Source: an uncultured Akkermansia sp. (GTDB lineage: Bacteria; Verrucomicrobiota; Verrucomicrobiia; Verrucomicrobiales; Akkermansiaceae). Taken from it: a DNA stretch of 17,713 nt. Position numbers and translations under genes: made by a program. A model generated the notes under the pieces. That model had not been told where the DNA came from. It made no database searches and was given only the letters and a program-made list of their open reading frames with translations. The stretch covers positions 1 through 17,713 of the forward strand of contig CAJGDB010000031.1 of NCBI GenBank assembly GCA_904502165.1. The letters are read 5' to 3'. Below, in pieces: positions 6,026-13,678 of this stretch (its first letter is position 1; every line of letters starts with the position of its first letter).

Positions 6026-8527
6026 TCATTCCGGACGCACGGAAATCCAGGTGCGGGTAGCGGCGGGGGAGAGTACGGATGCAATGAAGCGGTTCATGCT
6101 TTCCGGGGTGACTGCGCGGAGTATGTCGGGCACGCGGTCATCATAATCAGCCCCGAGCCCCAGAAGGGTATTCACAGCCATACCTTTGCAGCGCTTGCCG
6201 CAGCTCTGCAGGGCCAGTACCCGGGCGGTGAGTGCGGTGGAGCGGGCACGTTCCAGAGCATCGGCCGGCATACCTTCTGTCGCCAGGCGGTTGAGGGTTT
6301 CCTCCAGCACGCTGCGAGCCTCAGCCAGTTGCTCCGGTGCAGTGCCAAGGTAGAAATAGAGGCATCCGGAATCCACCCCCAGCAGAGAGGAAGCGGCTGC
6401 ATAGTAGGCAAGCCCGCGTTTCTCGCGGATTTCATCGAAGAGCGGGCCAGCCATATCGCGGCACCATTCCTCGAAGAGCAGCTGCGTCGGTGTGGTGTCG
6501 GAAAGTGCGTCGGAGGCGGGCACGGCCAGAGCCAGTACAGCCTGCTCCTTGTCCAGAATTTCCACGGCGTCGGCGGGCATCTGGGCTGGGGTGGCGGTGC
6601 GCTGGGCAGGCATACCGGCGGGCATGCCTCCAAAATGTTTCTCTGCCAGAGCCTGCACTTCTGCGGGGTCAATATCACCCGCCACAGCCAGCACGGCATT
6701 CTGAGCGCAGACCAGGCGGGCATGCTGGGAAAGCAGCGCTTCGCGGGTGAGGTTCTGCACACTCTCCACATAGCCGTCGCGGTGGTTGCCGTAGGAGACC
6801 GGGCCGAAGCAGAGACGGCGCAGCCGCCTGAAAGCCAGTGCGGCCGGGTCTTCTTCGGCATCCAGAATGTCGGCAATCATGGCGTGCTTTTCGTTTTCCA
6901 CTGTTTCGGCAGGCAGGGTGGGGTGCAGGGCTGCATCTGCCAGCAGTTCAAGCAGCGTGGGGGTGTCATTTGCCAGACCGTGAATGGAGAGGTTGAAGCT
7001 GTTGTTTCCTGCTGAGCTGGAGATGGAGCCGCCCAGGTTTTCCACTTCGCGGGCCAGTTGCTCTGCGCTGCGGGTGGTGGTTCCCTTCAGCATACATTCG
7101 GTGAGCAGGGAGTTGATGCCGGCGTTCTCTGCTGTTTCCGTCTGGCTGCCGGCGCCAAACACGATTTCGGCATAAATCATGGGTACGCGCTTGTCCACTC
7201 GGGTGACCACGCGCAGCCCGTTGGGCAGGGTGTGGGTTTCCGGGGCGTGGTTATCGGCGTTGGCGCAGGTGGTGGTTTCGTCTGCATTGCTGCCGGTGGG
7301 GTCGATACTTACCTCTACCAGCCGCTCAGGGGTGAACCATGTGGCTGCCGCGCGGGCCAGGTCGTCGTTGGTGACATGAGAGAGCGCGGCATCCCATTCC
7401 TCCATGCTGTCCGGGTTGCGGCTCAGATGCCACGATATGCCTAGCACATTGGCTACTCCTTGCACGGTGGAAAGTCCGCGCAGCCGGCCGGTGAGCATCC
7501 GACTGCGGGTGCGGCGGCGGGCTTCATCGAATTCAGCCTGCGGCAGGGTATTCATGAACTCCAGCACGGCATCGCGCAGGGTGTCCCGCTTGTCGCGGTC
7601 TACGTCAAACTCCAGCACCAGGGCGCCTTCACCCGTGCGGTCGGGTACTGCCATGATGGAAACATCGTGCGCCAGCCCCAGTTCATCGTGGAATTTCTTG
7701 TACAGCCAGGCCGAGCGTTCATCCCCCAGAATGGAGCCCAGCATGGAAAGTGCGGCAGAATCCGGGTGATTGGAGACAGGGGTGCGCCAGGCCAGCAGGA
7801 GGGTGCTGGTGGGCTGGGCGAACTCGCAGCGGTGGGTGCGCGGCCCCCACTGGCGTGGCTCTGTCACCGGCACCACGGGCCTGGCAGGCCGGGCGGTTGC
7901 GGCACCGAATTCTTCATCCACCGCCGCAAAGAATTCCTGCGTCTTCACATCGCCCGCCACGCATAGAAACATATTGCCCGGTACATAGCGTTCGCGGTGG
8001 TAATTCACCATGTCTTCGTAGCTCAGGGCATCGAAACCACTGCGTGTCCCGATGACCGGCAGCCGGCGCGGTACTACCTTGAACAGGGTGCTGATGAGCG
8101 CGTGGTAGGCTGTATCCTGCGGGTCATCGTTATACATGCTCATTTCACGGCGGATGACATCGCGCTCGCACTCCCACTCATCGCGGGGAAATGCAGGGTG
8201 CAGGGTGAGCTGAGCCAGTAGGTGCAGGAATTCGCGCCAGTGCGCCGCCGGTCCGTCAATGTAGAACACCGTGCGGTCGGTGCTGGTGTAGGCATTCCAC
8301 ATGCCGCCCAGTTCCGGCACGCGCTCATTCAGCTGGCGGGCGGTAAATTCATCGGTCCCTTTGAATACCATGTGCTCCAGCAGGTGGGAAAGACCAGCCC
8401 CCAGGTGTTCCCCCTCGTGGATGGAGCCGGTCTGAATCCACACCTGCATGGAAACCAGCGGAAATGCTTTTTGCGGGGCCACCACTGTGGTGAACCCATT
8501 GGAACATACATGAACCTCGTGCTGCAT
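6026..8527 (-). CDS. M16 family zinc metallopeptidase, two-repeat form
   Basis: The 833-residue protein from ATG 8527 has two M16 halves, as in processing-protease-like enzymes with both halves on one chain. The N-terminal half has the inverted zinc motif HLLEH at about 48-52 and the third ligand Glu at about 128 (RREMSMYNDDP). The C-terminal half keeps the fold (NGLRVVTRVDKRVPMIYAEI, AGINSLLTECMLKGTTTR) but replaced HxxEH, so it is non-catalytic. It retains the substrate-side R/Y motif (IREKRGLAYY). No signal peptide is visible, suggesting a cytoplasmic peptidase of small peptides or fragments. The longer GTG start at 8554 was rejected because a promoter is placed for a transcript starting at ATG 8527 and the family alignment begins there. 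Confidence 0.93.
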   Translation of the reverse strand: MQHEVHVCSNGFTTVVAPQKAFPLVSMQVWIQTGSIHEGEHLGAGLSHLLEHMVFKGTDEFTARQLNERVPELGGMWNAYTSTDRTVFYIDGPAAHWREFLHLLAQLTLHPAFPRDEWECERDVIRREMSMYNDDPQDTAYHALISTLFKVVPRRLPVIGTRSGFDALSYEDMVNYHRERYVPGNMFLCVAGDVKTQEFFAAVDEEFGAATARPARPVVPVTEPRQWGPRTHRCEFAQPTSTLLLAWRTPVSNHPDSAALSMLGSILGDERSAWLYKKFHDELGLAHDVSIMAVPDRTGEGALVLEFDVDRDKRDTLRDAVLEFMNTLPQAEFDEARRRTRSRMLTGRLRGLSTVQGVANVLGISWHLSRNPDSMEEWDAALSHVTNDDLARAAATWFTPERLVEVSIDPTGSNADETTTCANADNHAPETHTLPNGLRVVTRVDKRVPMIYAEIVFGAGSQTETAENAGINSLLTECMLKGTTTRSAEQLAREVENLGGSISSSAGNNSFNLSIHGLANDTPTLLELLADAALHPTLPAETVENEKHAMIADILDAEEDPAALAFRRLRRLCFGPVSYGNHRDGYVESVQNLTREALLSQHARLVCAQNAVLAVAGDIDPAEVQALAEKHFGGMPAGMPAQRTATPAQMPADAVEILDKEQAVLALAVPASDALSDTTPTQLLFEEWCRDMAGPLFDEIREKRGLAYYAAASSLLGVDSGCLYFYLGTAPEQLAEARSVLEETLNRLATEGMPADALERARSTALTARVLALQSCGKRCKGMAVNTLLGLGADYDDRVPDILRAVTPESMNRFIASVLSPAATRTWISVRPE

Positions 8528-8533
8528 GGGGGG

Positions 8534-8562
8534 AGTATGGCACAGCCATTTCACCTGTGCAA
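8534..8562 (-). promoter_or_regulatory. Candidate M16 promoter with leaderless start
   Basis: On the minus strand TTGCAC (8557-8562), 17 bases and CATACT (8534-8539) are followed by CCCCCC and the ATG at 8527. The start of transcription would fall at or beside the A of the ATG. There is no Shine-Dalgarno site. Confidence 0.45.
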
Positions 8563-8584
8563 GTTCAGAATGAGTAATATGGGC

Positions 8585-8613
8585 TTGCGGCCTGCAGCTC
8601 CAGGTGGTAGAAT
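8585..8613 (+). promoter_or_regulatory. Promoter of the truncated AEC copy
   Basis: TTGCGG (8585-8590), a 17-base spacer and TAGAAT (8608-8613) lie 15 bases before the ATG at 8629. The full AEC gene has TAAAAT at the same distance from its ATG, with the same GTGGTA context. This is therefore probably the ancestral AEC promoter, divergent from M16. Confidence 0.5.
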
Positions 8614-8626
8614 GCAGGAACAGCTG

Positions 8627-8672
8627 CTATGTTTGACCTTGTTCTCAATTCCTTTTTTGCTTCGATTCCGGT
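8627..8672 (+). repeat. 46-bp direct repeat, left copy
   Basis: CT plus the first 44 bases of the AEC reading frame are identical to 11905-11950. The two copies bracket the AT-rich island. Confidence 0.9.
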
Positions 8673-8754
8673 ATTTGTGTTCCTCGGGATTGGTTTCAGG
8701 CTTCTCTACAAGGGCAATTCGGCTCGAATAGAATCAGCTGTCACATCCTTTTAG
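8629..8754 (+). pseudogene. Truncated 5' copy of the AEC transporter gene
   Basis: From ATG 8629 the reading MFDLVLNSFFASIPVFVFLG, then IGFRLLYKG, matches the first 29 residues of the full AEC transporter at 11907, with changes V/I, L/F, R/W and L/R. The similarity then stops and the frame ends at TAG 8752-8754 after 41 codons. The first 44 bases of the ORF are identical to the full gene. After that most differences are at third codon positions. Only the first membrane helix remains, so no transport function is possible. This marks the left edge of the island. Confidence 0.8.
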
Positions 8755-8794
8755 AATACTGGTAAAGATACGTGTTTTTTTAACTAATTTCCCG

Positions 8795-8827
8795 TTTTGT
8801 GCTTGTTACAGTATTGACAATGCTGTA
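8795..8827. repeat. Near-repeat with dyad symmetry, copy 1
   Basis: TTTTGTGCTTG is followed by a 21-base imperfect palindrome at 8807-8827 with arms TACAG..ATTG and CAAT..CTGTA around a central A. The palindrome is the exact reverse complement of that at 8970-8990, and the whole 33 bases also match 8958-8990 directly with five differences. Confidence 0.8.
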
Positions 8828-8876
8828 ATGCATTGAGAAGTCTGCATGATAACAAAATGTTTAATAATCAGCGTTT

Positions 8877-8882
8877 TATAAT
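8877..8882 (+). promoter_or_regulatory. TATAAT -10 candidate for the glycosyltransferase pair
   Basis: A perfect -10 hexamer lies in the AT-rich gap, flanked by the two dyad repeats. The -35 is not recognisable at 16-18 bases, so it would need an activator or an extended element, or it may be chance in AT-rich DNA. Confidence 0.3.
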
Positions 8883-8957
8883 TTTTGCAAAATGCAGCCA
8901 CTTCGGATTCCACCTTCTTCACGATGGAAAAATGGTTAATTCTAAGAGAATTCCTGA

Positions 8958-8990
8958 TTTTATGCTTGCTACAGCATTGTCAATACTGTA
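8958..8990. repeat. Near-repeat with dyad symmetry, copy 2
   Basis: TTTTATGCTTG is followed by the palindrome at 8970-8990, the exact reverse complement of 8807-8827. It lies in the predicted leader of the glycosyltransferase, 47 bases before its start codon. Confidence 0.8.
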
Positions 8991-9037
8991 TCCTAACGCT
9001 CACGAAAGGTTGGGTTTCATCATATCGAGGTGGGATG

Positions 9038-10045
9038 ATGGAGCTGACAAAAACTGTGCATATGCAAAGTAGTTCAACAATGAGTAAGGTCAGGCTGTGT
9101 ATTGTTCTGCCGTGCTATAATGAAGAGGATACATTAAACAGGACCATCGAGGAAGTTACTAAGAAAATTCGAGACCTGGAAAGTTCAGGCATGATTGAGG
9201 AGGGAAGTCATGCTCTCTTTGTAGATGATGGGTCTACAGACTCTACATGGAAACTCGTTATAGATGCTCATGAAATTTATCCGGACAAGGTCAGAGGGGT
9301 TAGATTTGCTGCCAATCGAGGCAAGGAAATAGCTCTCTGGGCTGGAGTTTGCGAGGGGAGAAAGGCGGCAGATGTTGTTGCATGTATGGATGCAGATTTG
9401 CAGTTTGATATTAATGCATTAGATGCATTTTTAGCTCATTATTATGAGGGATATGAGCTTATATATGGAATTAAGAGAAACAGAGGTCGGGAGCCATGGT
9501 TGAAGACCATCTTCTCGGCTGGATTCTATAAAATAATGCAGCTTCTGGGGTCTCCTGTGTGTAACAATCATACGGACTATTGCCTTATATCTAAAAATGT
9601 ATGTAATGCACTATCCGAATATGAAGAGACATACATAATTTTCCGCGGGCTGTTAAGAAAACTGGGTTTCAGACAGAAGGGAGTTTACTTCAATGTCTTG
9701 GATCGTCAGGAGGGAGAAACCCATTTCTCGTATTCCAAGCTATTATCCTTGAGTATAAATGCGATTACTGCTTTTTCTGCTGTGCCGCTCAGAATGATTG
9801 CCGTTTTGGGGCTTTTTGTTTTTCTGGTCGGGATGTTGCTTGCGATTTATTCGGTAGTTGTGTATGTAATGGGTACGCCTCCCAGCGGTTATACAACCTT
9901 AGCCTGCTCCATGTGGATATTGGGTGGTATGGGAATGCTTTGTATGGGGGTTGTGGGTGAATATATAGGGAAACTGTATATTGAAGTGAAGAGACGACCC
10001 CGGTATTGCATTAGTGAACAAACAGATAATAAGGATTGTAAGTAA
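9038..10045 (+). CDS. GtrB-like polyprenyl-phosphate glycosyltransferase (GT2)
   Basis: The enzyme is predicted to move a sugar from a nucleotide donor to polyprenyl phosphate on the cytoplasmic face of the membrane. The 335-residue protein starts at ATG 9038, five bases after GAGGTG. The GT2 domain has IVLPCYNEED at about 22-31, VDDGSTDST at 62-70, the metal-binding DADLQ at 118-122, and the acceptor-loop motif RQEGETHFSYSKL near 223-235. Two membrane helices follow at about 253-278 and 285-310, then a basic tail, as in GtrB/ArnC/DPM1-type enzymes. The upstream ORF extension to 8885 lacks family similarity. Base composition is much more AT-rich than the flanking genes (17 G+C of 60 at 9421-9480). 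It precedes the DUF6056 gene by 43 bases and is probably co-transcribed with it. Confidence 0.9.
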   Translation: MELTKTVHMQSSSTMSKVRLCIVLPCYNEEDTLNRTIEEVTKKIRDLESSGMIEEGSHALFVDDGSTDSTWKLVIDAHEIYPDKVRGVRFAANRGKEIALWAGVCEGRKAADVVACMDADLQFDINALDAFLAHYYEGYELIYGIKRNRGREPWLKTIFSAGFYKIMQLLGSPVCNNHTDYCLISKNVCNALSEYEETYIIFRGLLRKLGFRQKGVYFNVLDRQEGETHFSYSKLLSLSINAITAFSAVPLRMIAVLGLFVFLVGMLLAIYSVVVYVMGTPPSGYTTLACSMWILGGMGMLCMGVVGEYIGKLYIEVKRRPRYCISEQTDNKDCK

Positions 10046-10088
10046 GCCTCTTTGAGAGAGGGGGTCGAATTTCTATCAAGTGAGGGAT

Positions 10089-11714
10089 ATGAATCAGAAA
10101 GTAAAAATATTATTATATTTTTTTGGAATAGCGATTATACTGGGAGTGTTCTATACGTTGGCCAGTATATATCCAATGGTAGGCGATGATTGTACCTATT
10201 GCTTTATATTTCCGGAATGTCAACGCATCGTAAATGATTTTTCAGATATTCTTGAATCTCAGAAGAATCATTGGTATATGTGCAATGGTCGCTTCGTGGT
10301 TCATTTTCTGGTTCAGGCATTCCTAATGTTCGATCGTATATATTTTAGTATTGCTAATACGCTATGTTATGCGGTGTGTTGTGGTGTATTGGCCAGATTG
10401 ATTACAAAGGAATCTTTTATTCGCAATTGGTTACTCATACTCATTTCGTACTGGCTTATTGTCCCGTCTCCTGCCGGTACGATGTTTTGGTTGTCTGGAA
10501 GTTTCAACTACTTGTGGACATCCTGCCTTCTTCTAATATTTCTTTATTTTGTTCTTTCCGGAAACCCGAGAAAAGAAGCGGTTGCTATTTTTATAGGTCT
10601 GTTCGCGGGGAATGGACACGAGTCTATGGCTTTTGGGGTGCTCACCTTTCTGCTTGCATGCATTCTAGTATCGCCGCGTAAATCATCATTGTTTTACATT
10701 GCGTGTACAGCCCTTTTTATAGGCTTATGCACAAGTGCTCTGGCTCCTGCAACTTTCGTAAGGCTTGGATCCATGGGTGGGGGTGGCGTTGATGGCGCTT
10801 TACCCTTCATATGGAAATACGTCAGAAATGTAATGAAAGTCGGGTATCGTCTGGCTTTCAACTGGTCTGATATTGGAGTTCAAATAGGTTTCCTTATGTG
10901 GATAGCTTCATTCATTGTATGGATGAATACCAAGGATAAGCGAGACAAGAATGCCCGCATTCTATTGTGTATCCTTGTTGGCACGTTAGGTTCCCTTATT
11001 CCGAATATTGCCTCAGGCGTTACATATGTGCGCTCTGTATATGGCTTCTGTTTTTTCTCCTATATTTCGTTCATCTACATTCTTTTGCTAACAAAGAAAG
11101 CATGGGTTTTAAATATTTTTGCTGCCATAATGGTATGCGCGAATATTATCATCATACCTAAGGCCTATGACGATATTCAGATATTGAAGGCATCCATGGA
11201 GAAAGTTTGCCATGAAGTCAGGCAAGGAAAAAGTCTGACTTCCGTTAATTCAGAGTGTGATACAGCCTTGCCGAGCCGATATGCTTGCTCCCCGGTCTCT
11301 GCGTCAGTGTTGTTTCCTGCGAATCGCTGTATGGCTACATTGCTGGGGGTTGAGCATTTATCGATTCTCAAGGCTACCGAAGCAGCAGCAGTTGAAAAGC
11401 ACTATGCAGAGATAACGAATGTTTTGGTGCATGAGAAGATAGATATAGATGGTCATTTGATGATTGCCCGCTTACAGGATAAGCCTGAAACGGTGATATC
11501 ATCGATAAAGAGAAGTTCACATATTAAGCCCGGCGATTCTCTGTTAACCAAGGCTAAGGATTGGATTGCTAGACAACAGGGACTCCGAGGAGATCACATC
11601 AATGTCATCTTCATAAATGATGGTTACTATCTGTTCTGGGTACGTGGGATCATCAATGGTACGGTGCGAGTGAGCTATTCTGATGGAACAAGTGCAATTA
11701 TCGACGTAGACTAA
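10089..11714 (+). CDS. DUF6056-like polytopic membrane protein, probable GT-C glycosyltransferase
   Basis: The protein has 541 residues, about ten hydrophobic segments up to residue 370 and a soluble C-terminal domain of about 170 residues. Visible motifs are YPMVGDD in the first external loop (residues about 28-34), CNGRFVVHF at about 65-73, GTMFWLSGSFNYLWT at about 130-144, and GNGHES at about 174-179. These are the landmarks I associate with DUF6056 and related GT-C enzymes, where the acidic pair in the first loop is catalytic. Next to a GtrB-like gene it plausibly uses the lipid-linked sugar to decorate a surface polymer. ATG 10089 has GAGGG only two bases upstream, so GTG 10080 (three codons earlier) is an alternative start. 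It is AT-rich like its partner. Confidence 0.65.
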   Translation: MNQKVKILLYFFGIAIILGVFYTLASIYPMVGDDCTYCFIFPECQRIVNDFSDILESQKNHWYMCNGRFVVHFLVQAFLMFDRIYFSIANTLCYAVCCGVLARLITKESFIRNWLLILISYWLIVPSPAGTMFWLSGSFNYLWTSCLLLIFLYFVLSGNPRKEAVAIFIGLFAGNGHESMAFGVLTFLLACILVSPRKSSLFYIACTALFIGLCTSALAPATFVRLGSMGGGGVDGALPFIWKYVRNVMKVGYRLAFNWSDIGVQIGFLMWIASFIVWMNTKDKRDKNARILLCILVGTLGSLIPNIASGVTYVRSVYGFCFFSYISFIYILLLTKKAWVLNIFAAIMVCANIIIIPKAYDDIQILKASMEKVCHEVRQGKSLTSVNSECDTALPSRYACSPVSASVLFPANRCMATLLGVEHLSILKATEAAAVEKHYAEITNVLVHEKIDIDGHLMIARLQDKPETVISSIKRSSHIKPGDSLLTKAKDWIARQQGLRGDHINVIFINDGYYLFWVRGIINGTVRVSYSDGTSAIIDVD

Positions 11715-11844
11715 TGTGCTCTGCTGATAAGAATTGCCTCCTGCCTGTATGGAAACATGCAGGGCTGAAGCGTCTTGTATGCTTTGTCTGGATAGAGCTC
11801 ATATAGCGAGAGTTACCTTGAGGTGTTTTTATATAGCTTACCTC

Positions 11845-11879
11845 ATTATTCATTATTTGCTATTCACTATTCATTAAGC
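11845..11879 (+). repeat. Heptamer array at the island / AEC junction
   Basis: Five 7-base units run in register: ATTATTC, ATTATTT, GCTATTC, ACTATTC, ATTAAGC. Arrays with the same 7-base period, though a different core, flank the four-helix-bundle cassette at 16911 and 17323. Confidence 0.6.
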
Positions 11880-11891
11880 TTGTGGTAAAAT
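11863..11891 (+). promoter_or_regulatory. AEC promoter with -35 inside the heptamer array
   Basis: TTCACT (11863-11868), 17 bases and TAAAAT (11886-11891) lie 15 bases before the AEC ATG. The -10 and its distance are shared with the truncated copy at 8608. The -35 is different and comes from the repeat. Confidence 0.4.
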
Positions 11892-11904
11892 CCTCGCTGT
11901 AAGC

Positions 11905-11950
11905 CTATGTTTGACCTTGTTCTCAATTCCTTTTTTGCTTCGATTCCGGT
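11905..11950 (+). repeat. 46-bp direct repeat, right copy
   Basis: Identical to 8627-8672; it covers the start codon and first 44 bases of the intact AEC gene. Confidence 0.9.
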
Positions 11951-12899
11951 GTTCATCTTTTTTGGAATCGGTTTCTGGCTGCGTTATAAGAAGGCCATTG
12001 CCCCGGAGCATGACAGCGTGATTCTTCAGCTGGCCATGGATGTGGGCTACCCCTGCCTGATTTTTCACAGCATCATGAAATACATGGTGGTGGAGGCAAA
12101 TCCCGTAATGAGTACTTTCGGGTTCTCGCTGCAGGGGATACTCTGCGGTTTTCTGGAATTGCTGGTCGGTGTGCTGGCGGCATACGCCGTGGCCTGGGTA
12201 CTGCGCCTGAAAATAGGCACCGGGCTGCGTACGTTCACCCTCACCGCCGGGGTGCAGAACTATGTATTCTTCGTTGTTCCTATTATCCAGATGCTCTTCT
12301 CTGCACCCGGAGACCCCACGCTGGGCGTGCTGTTCATTCACAATATGGGGTGTGAGATTTTTGTGTGGAGTCTGGGTGTTATCCTCATGTGCGGCGGGGT
12401 GAAGGACCTGCGCATCGGTATGTTGTTGCGCGGGCCGCTGCTGTCGGTCATTGTCTCGCTCATCATTGCCTGGGTGGGGCTTGGCGAGTATGTGGCGCAG
12501 CCGCCCATCATGAAGGCAGCTGAGATGATTGGGGCTGTCTCCACCCCTATCTGCCTCATTATTTTCGGTTGCTCGCTGTATGACCTGACGCGCAATTTCG
12601 TGTGGCAGCCCCGTATGCTGGCGGCGGGTGTCATCACGCGCCTCATGATAGCTCCGGCGCTCATTCTGCTTCTGGCCTGGGTGCTGCCGGTAGATCCGCT
12701 GCTCAAGCGCATCATGGTAATTCAGAGCGCCATTCCCAGCGCGGTGATTCCCGTGATTCTGGCCAAGCGATTCGGAGGGCGTCCGGATGTGGGGGCTCAG
12801 GTGCTTCTGGCCACCACGCTATGCTCCTTTGTGACGCTGCCGTTCTGGCTGGCCATGGGCAGTAAGTACGTGGTGCCGCTGCTGAGCACGGCTCCGTAA
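11907..12899 (+). CDS. AEC (auxin efflux carrier) family transporter
   Basis: This inner-membrane secondary transporter has 330 residues and about ten predicted helices, the usual length and topology for the family. AEC proteins move small organic anions or amino acids; the substrate cannot be read from sequence. Visible features are the N-terminal helix SFFASIPVFIFFGIGFWLRY, the GVQNYVFFVVPII stretch at about 113-125, and the C-terminal helices with LKRIMVIQSAIPSAVIPVILA. It has no Shine-Dalgarno site. It is followed within 12 bases by a strong terminator. Its GC content is high, unlike the island immediately upstream. It was probably the original divergent neighbour of the M16 gene. Confidence 0.9.
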   Translation: MFDLVLNSFFASIPVFIFFGIGFWLRYKKAIAPEHDSVILQLAMDVGYPCLIFHSIMKYMVVEANPVMSTFGFSLQGILCGFLELLVGVLAAYAVAWVLRLKIGTGLRTFTLTAGVQNYVFFVVPIIQMLFSAPGDPTLGVLFIHNMGCEIFVWSLGVILMCGGVKDLRIGMLLRGPLLSVIVSLIIAWVGLGEYVAQPPIMKAAEMIGAVSTPICLIIFGCSLYDLTRNFVWQPRMLAAGVITRLMIAPALILLLAWVLPVDPLLKRIMVIQSAIPSAVIPVILAKRFGGRPDVGAQVLLATTLCSFVTLPFWLAMGSKYVVPLLSTAP

Positions 12900-12910
12900 A
12901 TTGCAAAGGA

Positions 12911-12935
12911 AAACGCCGCAGATGCGGCGTTTTTT
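12911..12935. terminator. Strong bidirectional terminator
   Basis: AACGCCGC (12912-12919) pairs with GCGGCGTT (12924-12931) around AGAT, followed by a run of T on the plus strand and TTTTCC on the minus strand. It serves both the AEC gene and the convergent VC0807-like gene ending at 12938. Confidence 0.9.
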
Positions 12936-12937
12936 CG

Positions 12938-13678
12938 TTAGCGGAGCATCAATCTGCCCCGGTCCAGCCCGGTGAGGGCTTCCAGCCGGGCGACCAGATG
13001 CCGGATGACACCCACCAGGGTGACGAGCAGGGGAATGCCGATGACCAGATAGCCCCACCAGGTCATGCGGCCTACGGCGTAGTTATACTCCAGCGCCTGT
13101 TGGGCGGAAGGGGCATCCAGCACTGGCAGCAGAAAGCAGAGGGAAAGAATAAAGTTGCCCACGGCGGAGACCACAAGCGAAAGCCCGAGGAAGAGGCTGG
13201 AGCGCCAGAGCAGGGCATCGTAGGCGGCCTGCTGATTGGTTGCTGCAACCTGATTTTCAATGGTGCGGATATCGAAGAGGGAATCGGAGTACAGCAGCAC
13301 CCGCAGCAGGGAGTCCTGTCGGCGGGCAGTAACCATGACTGCCCCGCAGAGTAGCAGGGGAACAACCGCCTCCTTGGCGGCATACCACCACGGGGTATCC
13401 GGGCGGATAGCCTCGCCGCCTCCTGTATTGGCATAGATGGTGACCACTCCGGTGAGGATGGTGCCCAGCAGCCCGAAGAGCGTGAGTGGCTCTACCCGGC
13501 GGCTCTGGATGAAGGTCCACACCCCGAAGCCCAGCGGCAATGCCAGAGCCACGCACATGGCGGGCGTAGTGCCCAGCTGCCAGAACTCCGGACCAGGTAT
13601 GGAGCAGTGGTCAAGCACCAGCACCGGGGCCAGCACGCTCAAGAGCACGTTCAGCAGACTCTGCATTCCCTTGTCCAT
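12938..13678 (-). CDS. VC0807-like integral membrane protein
   Basis: The 246-residue hydrophobic protein has about six predicted helices. It begins MQSLLNVLLSVLAPVLVLDH and has PLGFGVWTF, then a GLLGTILTGVVTIY helix, then WYAAKEAVVPLLLCGAVMV. This is the order seen in the VC0807 family of unknown function, distantly like septation-protein-A-type membrane proteins. A loop with QVAATNQQAAYDALLWRSS separates the two halves. The ATG overlaps the rpe stop as TAATG, so translation is probably coupled and the two genes form an operon. It ends three bases before the terminator. Confidence 0.7.
   Translation of the reverse strand: MDKGMQSLLNVLLSVLAPVLVLDHCSIPGPEFWQLGTTPAMCVALALPLGFGVWTFIQSRRVEPLTLFGLLGTILTGVVTIYANTGGGEAIRPDTPWWYAAKEAVVPLLLCGAVMVTARRQDSLLRVLLYSDSLFDIRTIENQVAATNQQAAYDALLWRSSLFLGLSLVVSAVGNFILSLCFLLPVLDAPSAQQALEYNYAVGRMTWWGYLVIGIPLLVTLVGVIRHLVARLEALTGLDRGRLMLR

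Larger units (their letters stand above)
8755..9037 (+). other. Intergenic leader region of the island
   Basis: This AT-rich stretch before the glycosyltransferase has no convincing gene. The two small open frames in it lack coding character. It holds a perfect TATAAT at 8877-8882 with only a weak -35 at 17-18 bases, and two copies of a 33-base near-repeat (8795-8827 and 8958-8990), one on each side of that -10. A transcript from this TATAAT would have a leader of about 150 bases. Confidence 0.5.
11715..11906 (+). other. Right junction of the island, no gene
   Basis: This gap holds a weak imperfect stem at about 11742-11765 (CCTGC/GCAGG), a small ACCT-AGGT stem near 11816-11825 followed by five T that might stop the island transcript, a heptamer array at 11845-11879 and the AEC -10. 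Confidence 0.4.

Noticed and set aside
8552..8554. GTG start for the M16 gene nine codons upstream
   Set aside because: The candidate promoter lies inside that extension and points to ATG 8527, and the added residues do not match the family.
8885..9037. Longer N-terminus for the glycosyltransferase
   Set aside because: The extra 51 residues have no similarity to GT2 enzymes and cover the dyad repeat; ATG 9038 has a good Shine-Dalgarno site.
8833..9072. 79-residue open frame before the glycosyltransferase
   Set aside because: No family resemblance, no ribosome binding site, and it overlaps the real start of the glycosyltransferase and the dyad repeats.
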